Origin: Candidatus Heimdallarchaeota archaeon
GTDB lineage: Archaea > Asgardarchaeota > Heimdallarchaeia > Heimdallarchaeales > Kariarchaeaceae
Direction: 5' to 3'
DNA length: 11,988 bases
NCBI GenBank assembly: GCA_027016475.1
Contig: JALUTL010000254.1
Span: 15,185-27,172, forward strand
The translations under genes were made by a program, and so were the position numbers. The notes under the pieces were generated by a model. It was not told where the DNA came from, did no database searches, and saw only the letters and a list, made by a program, of their open reading frames with translations. Positions 7,810-11,988 of this stretch are shown piece by piece (position 1 is the first letter of the stretch; each line of letters starts with the position of its first letter).

Positions 7810-8041
7810 CTATTACTATGCTGGAACCAACCAATCCAATAAGATATGAAACAACCAAAGTGCTCATTTCATTTGAAATTAATAGATTTTGAATATTGAA
7901 GTTCATTGGCAGACCAAAGACTCTTGAGGAGACCCATACGACGGAGATTATCAAGAAAGGAAAAAATCCGGGAACAATCAGTGCAGAAACAATAATGATC
8001 TTTTTGAACAGATGGAACAGGTATTCCCAAGAAAAATCCAT
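7769..8041 (-). CDS. Small two-TM membrane protein of unknown function
   Basis: The roughly 90-residue protein has two hydrophobic segments. The first (IIIVSALIVPGFFPF onward) is preceded by HLFKK. The second (STLVVSYLIGLVGSSIVIVG) is followed by a basic tail, YIQRQKQDN. I recognise no family. The frame extends to a TTG at 8059, but the ATG at 8041 is preferred because GCTTTTACTTG on the minus strand (8072-8062) sits about 26 bases upstream, a weak TATA at leaderless spacing. It overlaps the following CxxC protein gene by 41 bases, so the two are likely made together and may interact at the membrane. It is divergent from the dehydrogenase gene at 8197. Confidence 0.55.
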   Translation of the reverse strand: MDFSWEYLFHLFKKIIIVSALIVPGFFPFLIISVVWVSSRVFGLPMNFNIQNLLISNEMSTLVVSYLIGLVGSSIVIVGVEYIQRQKQDN

Positions 8042-8110
8042 AACAAAGTAAGGATTCAACTCAAGTAAAAGCTTTCCGTTTTTGGATGTTCAGAAATAGA
8101 GCAAATAGGG

Positions 8111-8124
8111 ACTATATATATTTT
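8111..8124 (+). promoter_or_regulatory. Candidate TATA box of the SDR / QueA-like operon
   Basis: ACTATATATATTTT is the strongest TATA match in the 155-base divergent region. It would start transcription near 8144, giving a leader of about 50 bases. Weaker A/T boxes at 8137-8147 and 8154-8166 are alternatives; the last would start so close to the gene that the SD would be lost. Confidence 0.4.
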
Positions 8125-8125
8125 G

Positions 8126-8141
8126 TATACCTATAGGTATA
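8126..8141. promoter_or_regulatory. Perfect 16-bp palindrome, candidate operator
   Basis: TATACCTATAGGTATA is identical to its reverse complement. It lies between the best TATA element and the transcript start that element predicts, the position of a repressor site for a dimeric winged-helix regulator. It does not extend beyond 16 bp (G at 8125, T at 8142). The AT-rich setting makes some palindromes likely by chance, but the CC/GG pairs inside it make this one less trivial. Confidence 0.4.
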
Positions 8142-8162
8142 TTATTATTCGGGAGCATATAT

Positions 8163-8197
8163 TAATTGACTCATCGAAAGATGAGGTGAATCAATTA
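8163..8197 (+). promoter_or_regulatory. Leader hairpin with GAAA loop covering the SD and start codon
   Basis: The 5' arm TAATTGACTCATC (8163-8175) faces a GAAA loop (8176-8179), then GATGAG (8180-8185), an unpaired GTGAA (8186-8190) and TCAATTA (8191-8197). This gives 6 bp below a GNRA-type tetraloop and a further 7 bp that reach the A of the ATG, with part of the SD in a 5-base bulge. In RNA this would occlude ribosome binding, so it is a candidate translational switch for the operon. Function is inferred; the complementarity is seen directly. Confidence 0.5.
8183..8189 (+). promoter_or_regulatory. Strong archaeal Shine-Dalgarno sequence of the SDR gene
   Basis: GAGGTGA ends seven bases before the ATG at 8197 and is complementary to the CACCUC core of the archaeal 16S rRNA 3' end. 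Most other genes in the window lack an SD. It decides the start of the dehydrogenase and shows that the transcript has a leader. Confidence 0.7.
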
Positions 8198-9036
8198 TGG
8201 AATTCAACGAGTTAGATGAAATAAACAAAAGCTACGGATTATTGGATGAGCAAAATTACCCAAAATGGGTGAGGGAAGAGTTGAAAAATTACTGGCAGTC
8301 AAAACACGTCCTGATTACTGGAGGTTCACGGGGACTTGGGCTGTTTCTGACAAAGAACCTTCTGGATTTAGGTGCAAAGGTTGCGATTGTGGCTCGTGAC
8401 CCCATTCGATTGCAACTTGTAAAAGAACAGTTAAATTCTGAAAATTTGCTCACTCTAAATTTTGATATTGGAAATAAAGAAACAATCCACACAGTCGCTT
8501 CAATGGCACTAAGTTTCTTTGAAGGGAGGGTAGATTATTTGATTAACAATGCAAGTACCCTTGGAGGAAAGGAACTTAGGCCCCTTTTGGATACGCCATG
8601 CGAAGACATAGAGCACGCCTTGAATGTAAATGTGGTTGCCCCTTTCAGATTGACAAAACTAGTGGTTCCTGCAATGCTTGGAAAGGGTACTGTTGTAAAT
8701 ATTACATCTGATGCGTCAGTGACCGCTTATGAGACTTGGGGAGCTTACTCAATTTCCAAAGCGGCACTTGATCATATGACACGTATTATGGCGAAAGAAT
8801 TTTCGAAATTTAATATTGAAGCATTAGCCTTTGATCCAGGCGATATGAGAACAACATTGCATTTCAATGCAATTCCAGATGCTGAAATATCCGATCTTCT
8901 ACATCCTGGTGATGTTGCCTTGGAGTTGATTGTATTTCTTGCTATGGAAAAACATGATCAAGAAAGGTATGCTGCATCATGCTGGAAGAAAGTCGTGAAG
9001 GACGCGGTGTTTGGAACGGGACAGGTGGTTGCTTGA
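8197..9036 (+). CDS. Short-chain dehydrogenase/reductase (SDR)
   Basis: This 279-residue NAD(P)-dependent oxidoreductase has the classical SDR pattern: nucleotide-binding TGGSRGLG at 41-48 after an N-terminal extension of about 35 residues, an acidic DIG near 90-92, NNAS at 117-120, the catalytic Ser in ITSDAS (171-174), and YSISK with Tyr184 and Lys188. DPGDMRT at 213-219 follows the usual PG segment. The ARD after the second strand (66-68) suggests NADP preference, but weakly. Substrate is not predictable from these motifs. It has a strong SD and a structured leader. Its TGA overlaps the TTG start of the following QueA-like gene (TTGA, 9033-9036), so the two are translationally coupled and likely share a pathway. 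Confidence 0.93.
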   Translation: MEFNELDEINKSYGLLDEQNYPKWVREELKNYWQSKHVLITGGSRGLGLFLTKNLLDLGAKVAIVARDPIRLQLVKEQLNSENLLTLNFDIGNKETIHTVASMALSFFEGRVDYLINNASTLGGKELRPLLDTPCEDIEHALNVNVVAPFRLTKLVVPAMLGKGTVVNITSDASVTAYETWGAYSISKAALDHMTRIMAKEFSKFNIEALAFDPGDMRTTLHFNAIPDAEISDLLHPGDVALELIVFLAMEKHDQERYAASCWKKVVKDAVFGTGQVVA

Positions 9037-10100
9037 GCTACAACGTTCAAATTCAACATAATTCTAGGCTTAATGATGTTGGAACCAATTTATTGATGGT
9101 TAAAAATGGTCGAATTGGAACTGCATCCCTGAGAGACTTGCCCTTCATTTTGAACAAGAAATCTACTTTGGTACTTAATAATGCAATGACTCTCCCAGCA
9201 ATGTTCATGGGTAAACTTGCAGGTCAGAAAATTGAACTCAGACTTGTCAGCAATTTGAATTCTGATTTCAGAACCTTCAATCGATGGTATGGCATCTTGC
9301 TTGATGGAAATACAGATTGGAGAACTAGAACAGAGTTTAGAACTGTTGAACTTAATCATGCGTCATCATCCACAATCCAATTTTCCGACGGATGTGGGAT
9401 CAAAATAACCGACCAGATCAGAAAAAGTTTGTGGGAGGTAACAATCAATCCGTCAAATGAACATCCAACTGCATTGGATGTCATTTTTTCCCATGGGCAA
9501 TTTATTCAGTACTCCCATTTAACGCATGAACTTCAACCATGGGATGTTCAATCAATTGTATTTACTATTCCTGCTGCACTAGAGCCACCTTCATCACATT
9601 TTCAATTGACTTGGCAATTGTTAAGTGAGCTGCGAGAAAAAGGGCATAACATAGTTTACATTACCCATGGTTCAGGTGTATCAGATTTAGGTTATCCAGA
9701 ATTAGATCACTTCCTTCCGTTTCCTGAATTATACAGAGTGGGCAAGGATGCTGCGACTATGTTGAATGAATCTGTCGACACTTCATACCAGATAGTAGCG
9801 ATTGGTACTTCAGTAACTCGTGCTCTGGAGCACAATTTTAACATCAACCAACAATTCAATGAAGGAATTTTTCTTGCAACAAATCGATTGAGTTCAAAAA
9901 ACCAAGCTAAAGTGGTTGAGGCAATGTTGACTGGAATGCATCTGCCCAACACATCTCATTATGATTTGATGAGAGGATTTCTTCCTGATCAAATGGTTCA
10001 CCAATCCTTCAAATATGCAAAGGCCAATAATTTTAGATGGCATGAATATGGCGATCTTACTCTTGTTTTTAATCATTTCAAGACTAGAAAGTCATTCTGA
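9033..10100 (+). CDS. QueA-like protein (S-adenosylmethionine:tRNA ribosyltransferase-isomerase family, divergent)
   Basis: The product is 355 residues if started at the TTG that overlaps the upstream stop, with AGGTGG four bases before it; an ATG at 8979 inside the SDR gene is the alternative. QueA landmarks occur in order: LVLNNAMTLPA (46-56, QueA LVxNDTRVIPAR), IQYSHL, an EPPSSHFQLTWQLL region (QueA APTAGLHFTxxLL), ITHGSG (210-215), LPFPELY, AIGTSVTRALE (256-266), LTGMHLPNTSH (300-309) and WHEYGD near the end. True QueA transfers and isomerises the ribosyl part of S-adenosylmethionine onto preQ1 in tRNA. Here the TAGLHF and GTF segments are changed, so another substrate is likely. From memory, a similar QueA-like clade with LTGxHxPxTSH occurs in actinobacteria. 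Fold assignment is good; function is unknown. Confidence 0.85.
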   Translation: MSYNVQIQHNSRLNDVGTNLLMVKNGRIGTASLRDLPFILNKKSTLVLNNAMTLPAMFMGKLAGQKIELRLVSNLNSDFRTFNRWYGILLDGNTDWRTRTEFRTVELNHASSSTIQFSDGCGIKITDQIRKSLWEVTINPSNEHPTALDVIFSHGQFIQYSHLTHELQPWDVQSIVFTIPAALEPPSSHFQLTWQLLSELREKGHNIVYITHGSGVSDLGYPELDHFLPFPELYRVGKDAATMLNESVDTSYQIVAIGTSVTRALEHNFNINQQFNEGIFLATNRLSSKNQAKVVEAMLTGMHLPNTSHYDLMRGFLPDQMVHQSFKYAKANNFRWHEYGDLTLVFNHFKTRKSF

Positions 10101-10110
10101 GAATCTAATA

Positions 10111-10138
10111 TGCATCATGTATGGTGCATCATGCATTA
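10111..10138. repeat. Heptamer cluster 1 (4 units)
   Basis: Four head-to-tail 7-bp units of the TGCATTR type begin 11 bases after the stop of the QueA-like gene. Three of the four fit the pattern Y-R-Y-A-T-Y-R; the second carries a G at position 6. An isolated unit (TGCATTA) follows at 10205-10211. Confidence 0.75.
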
Positions 10139-10240
10139 AATGAAACTTGAGGATGATTGGACAATCAAGGCAAAAAGCCACAGAGTTAAGTAACACGCAC
10201 TAGATGCATTATCCAGACGATAATATTGTGAGACGCAATA

Positions 10241-10289
10241 TGCATTGTGTATTATGCATTATGTATTGTACAGTATGCATTGTGCACGT
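10241..10289. repeat. Heptamer cluster 2 (7 units)
   Basis: Seven units lie in strict 7-bp phase. Five fit Y-R-Y-A-T-Y-R with TGCATTG, TGTATTA or close variants; the fifth and last units are decayed. Flanking sequence on both sides is not periodic. Confidence 0.8.
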
Positions 10290-10325
10290 TGGATTATTGA
10301 ATAACACAATTCGGCTAGTACAATT

Positions 10326-10346
10326 TGCATTACGAATCATACATTA
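10326..10346. repeat. Heptamer cluster 3 (3 degenerate units)
   Basis: TGCATTA, CGAATCA and TACATTA stand in 7-bp phase. The cluster is also in phase with cluster 4, which begins exactly 35 bases after its first base. This suggests the two were once one array with a decayed middle. Confidence 0.5.
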
Positions 10347-10360
10347 TTTCTGAGAAATTG

Positions 10361-10457
10361 CACATTATGCATTGTATATTGTGTATTGCGATTGTGCATC
10401 ATGCATTGTGCATTACGTATTGTGCATTATGCATCATGCATTGCACATTGTGTATTG
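10361..10457. repeat. Heptamer cluster 4, main array (14 units)
   Basis: There are thirteen 7-bp units and one 6-bp unit (CGATTG at 10389-10394) head to tail. The consensus is TGCATTR. All thirteen full units fit Y-R-Y-A-T-Y-R with an invariant AT at positions 4-5, so every difference is a transition. Unit junctions often create the palindromes ATGCAT or GTGCAY. Confidence 0.88.
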
Positions 10458-10522
10458 TGCTTAATTGTTTGGGCAGAATTTGGCTCACTTTCCCAATTTG
10501 AAGGCTTCGCAAACCACAGAAC

Positions 10523-10530
10523 TCTTTAAC
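10523..10530 (+). promoter_or_regulatory. TATA-like element of the PLP lyase gene
   Basis: The box CTCTTTAAC, spanning about 10522-10530, is centred about 26 bases before the ATG at 10553. No SD precedes that ATG. This gives the PLP enzyme its own leaderless promoter downstream of the repeats. Confidence 0.4.
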
Positions 10531-10552
10531 GGAAATGGTCTAAAGCGAAGTG

Positions 10553-11530
10553 ATGTTTACAATAGATGAGCTAAATCAAGCGTATGCCAATGTTAGAAAA
10601 GTAGTCCAACCTACTCCACTCATATATTCAGAATGGTTGAGCGAAATAGTTGGAACAGAGGTATGGATGAAACTTGAAGTGTTGAACCAAGGTAAGTCAT
10701 TTAAGATCCGTGGTGCAACTAATGCCTTGTTGTCTTTGGCCGAAAAGCCTGAAGAAGTGGTCACTGCAAGTGGAGGGAATCACGGATTGGCATTGGCCAT
10801 TGCTGCAAACAAGTTGGGAATTAAATCTACCATTTTTCTCCCAACAAGCACATCAAGGCAAAGATTGAATCTTTTCCAAAAATTCAACTCAAAAATAGAA
10901 CTAGTTGGAGATTCATGGGACGATTCAAACGTTGCAGCAATGAAATATTCAGATGAAAATCAGATCCCCTATATACATCCTTTCGCGGATCCACATGTCT
11001 TTCTTGGGCAAGGGACTATTGTACGGGAGATTATGGAGCAAAACCAGAATGTTGACACAATCTTTGCATCAGTAGGCGGAGGAGGGTTATTGGGTGGCAT
11101 GGCAATAACGGCGGAAATAATGGGATTGGAAATTGATTTTTATTCAGTTGAAACAGTAGGAGCAGATTCATATCATCAAAGCAGAATTAAAGGCCATCTC
11201 GTTGAGCTGGAAAAAATCACATCCATTGCAACAACATTGGGTGCACGTAAAACAACTCAGCAAATCTTTGAAATTCTTCAGAGGAATGTGAAGGAAAGCT
11301 TTGTTGTTTCAGATGAGCATGCAGTGAAGGAAATGCGAGGATTTCTGGACATTGAAAAATTGTTGATAGAACCAGCAGCCTCATGTGTTCTAAGTGCCTT
11401 GATTGAACACAGACATTTGGTGCAAGGCAGGGAGATATGTATCGTTGTATGTGGCGGAAATATATCCTTGAATGAATTGCTTGCTTGGGAAAATCAATTC
11501 AACATTCACTTTTCAACTTCGACAGCATAG
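10553..11530 (+). CDS. Threonine/serine dehydratase-like PLP enzyme (fold type II)
   Basis: The product has 325 residues from the ATG at 10553; a GTG one codon upstream is the alternative. Fold-type II PLP signatures are clear: the Schiff-base lysine 51 in SFKIRGA, the substrate loop SGGNHG at 73-78, the glycine-rich phosphate cradle VGGGGLLGG at 174-182, LIEPAAS near 271-277, and CGGN near the end. Members convert threonine or serine to the 2-oxo acid and ammonia, racemise serine, or act on related hydroxy amino acids. No C-terminal ACT regulatory domain is present, so feedback control by isoleucine is unlikely and a catabolic or specialised role is possible. It follows the SDR/QueA-like pair on the same strand, but 450 bases and a promoter separate them. 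Confidence 0.92.
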   Translation: MFTIDELNQAYANVRKVVQPTPLIYSEWLSEIVGTEVWMKLEVLNQGKSFKIRGATNALLSLAEKPEEVVTASGGNHGLALAIAANKLGIKSTIFLPTSTSRQRLNLFQKFNSKIELVGDSWDDSNVAAMKYSDENQIPYIHPFADPHVFLGQGTIVREIMEQNQNVDTIFASVGGGGLLGGMAITAEIMGLEIDFYSVETVGADSYHQSRIKGHLVELEKITSIATTLGARKTTQQIFEILQRNVKESFVVSDEHAVKEMRGFLDIEKLLIEPAASCVLSALIEHRHLVQGREICIVVCGGNISLNELLAWENQFNIHFSTSTA

Positions 11531-11988
11531 AGTACATCATCAGCCTGTTCCAACTTTACTTGGAAAACATCCCCTTTTTTCATGAAAACCACGGTTTCAT
11601 TCCATGTTTTCGGTTTGATTTTCTGCTGCTTGAATACAACCAGTGCTTCTGTGACTGCATCCATGTCTTGCAGTGTTCCTTTTGCAGAAAAAACGGTATA
11701 ATTGTCCTCCAAATACTCTTTCACTTCCTCCGCTTGGAAGAACAGAGGTTTGGAATAGTCGACCAGCTTTGGAGCTTCAACAACCTTTTTTGCTGAAGAT
11801 TTAGAGGTAACCTTCTTTTTTTGGGATGATTTGGGTGAACTTGTAGCTTTGGGAGTTGCTTTTTTCGTTTTCGTCGGTTCTCCTATTGGCGCTGGTTTTT
11901 CTTTTGTTTTGCCCGTCTTTTCTTTCAATTTCAATCTTTCGCGGAGTTCCGCTTCTTGTTTTTCCAATTCTGCTTTAGTAAGTTCATC
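11506..11988 (-). CDS. Lys/Ser/Thr/Pro-rich protein of unknown function (N-terminus outside window)
   Basis: The frame is open to the right edge, so the start is not in the window; the Leu codon at 11967 is not convincing as a start. At least 160 residues are visible. They begin with a charged helix (about 25 residues, rich in Glu, Leu and Lys, likely coiled coil). A low-complexity basic linker of about 45 residues rich in Lys, Ser, Thr and Pro follows, then a compact C-terminal domain of about 85 residues starting near LVDYSKPLFF and ending YAVEVEK. The layout suggests a DNA-, RNA- or surface-binding tail joined to a small beta-containing domain; I recognise no family. It overlaps the PLP enzyme gene by 25 bases tail to tail. 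Confidence 0.7.
   Translation of the reverse strand, partial: DELTKAELEKQEAELRERLKLKEKTGKTKEKPAPIGEPTKTKKATPKATSSPKSSQKKKVTSKSSAKKVVEAPKLVDYSKPLFFQAEEVKEYLEDNYTVFSAKGTLQDMDAVTEALVVFKQQKIKPKTWNETVVFMKKGDVFQVKLEQADDVLYAVEVEK

Larger units (their letters stand above)
10101..10549. other. 449-base gene-free region with heptamer arrays
   Basis: No convincing gene is present. The region holds four clusters of a degenerate 7-bp unit, a 14-bp imperfect palindrome (TGATTG, GA, CAATCA at 10154-10167) and the promoter of the next gene. The plus strand is nearly stop-free across the main array because the heptamer contains no stop codon in any frame. The open frame from 10367 (about 45 residues, Cys- and His-rich) is therefore not evidence of coding. 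Confidence 0.8.

Noticed and set aside
8181..8189. Two-codon mini-ORF (ATG AGG TGA) overlapping the SD of the SDR gene
   Set aside because: It has no SD or TATA at proper distance and is fully contained in the SD and hairpin, so it is most likely incidental.
10154..10167. Palindrome TGATTG-GA-CAATCA as a terminator for the QueA-like gene
   Set aside because: The two-base gap is too short for an RNA hairpin loop and no T run follows; at most a protein-binding site.
10111..10457. CRISPR array
   Set aside because: Units are 7 bp, directly adjacent and without unique spacers; no cas gene is in the window.
10367..10504. Open frame of about 45 residues, rich in Cys and His, across the main heptamer array
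   Set aside because: The heptamer has no stop codon in any plus-strand frame, so an open frame is expected from the repeat itself. No SD, promoter or codon pattern supports translation.
1..11988. rRNA, tRNA genes, insertion sequences or transposases
   Set aside because: I saw no tRNA-like cloverleaf or TTCRANY box in context, no rRNA core segment, no transposase motif and no terminal inverted repeats.

Overview
The window looks like a chromosomal segment of an archaeon with low to moderate GC. Three lines of evidence support this. Several genes have an AT-rich TATA-like element about 25-30 bases before the start codon and no Shine-Dalgarno (SD) sequence, which is the leaderless archaeal pattern. 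The one strong SD present is the archaeal GAGGTGA. A TrmB-family regulator is also present. I cannot name the phylum from the sequence alone. Genes are tightly packed on both strands, and all four convergent gene pairs overlap at their 3' ends.

Left part (1-6300): the window opens with the C-terminal end of a probable DNA methyltransferase-like protein. Next comes a secreted lipase/esterase with a two-part Asp-rich beta tail, then a small membrane protein. A class I aminotransferase lies on the minus strand, tail to tail with the membrane protein. A multi-pass membrane protein diverges from the aminotransferase and converges on a TrmB-type regulator. A PHP-domain phosphoesterase of the TrpH/RNase AM type lies just upstream of the regulator on the same strand.

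Middle (6300-8190): a one-domain cupin is divergent from the PHP gene and converges on a minus-strand pair of unknown genes, a small two-TM protein overlapping a 353-residue soluble protein with a CxxC motif. A 155-base divergent control region follows. It contains TATA-like elements, a perfect 16-bp palindrome, and a long hairpin with a GAAA loop that covers the SD and start codon of the next gene.

Right part (8197-11988): a short-chain dehydrogenase is translationally coupled to a divergent QueA-like protein (S-adenosylmethionine:tRNA ribosyltransferase-isomerase fold). This pair is the best candidate for an undescribed system, because the QueA-like protein lacks segments conserved in true QueA and archaea do not normally use the QueA step. 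A 449-base gene-free region follows, holding degenerate tandem arrays of a 7-bp unit (TGCATTR). After it come a threonine/serine dehydratase-like PLP enzyme and, on the opposite strand, a Lys/Ser/Thr/Pro-rich protein cut by the window edge.
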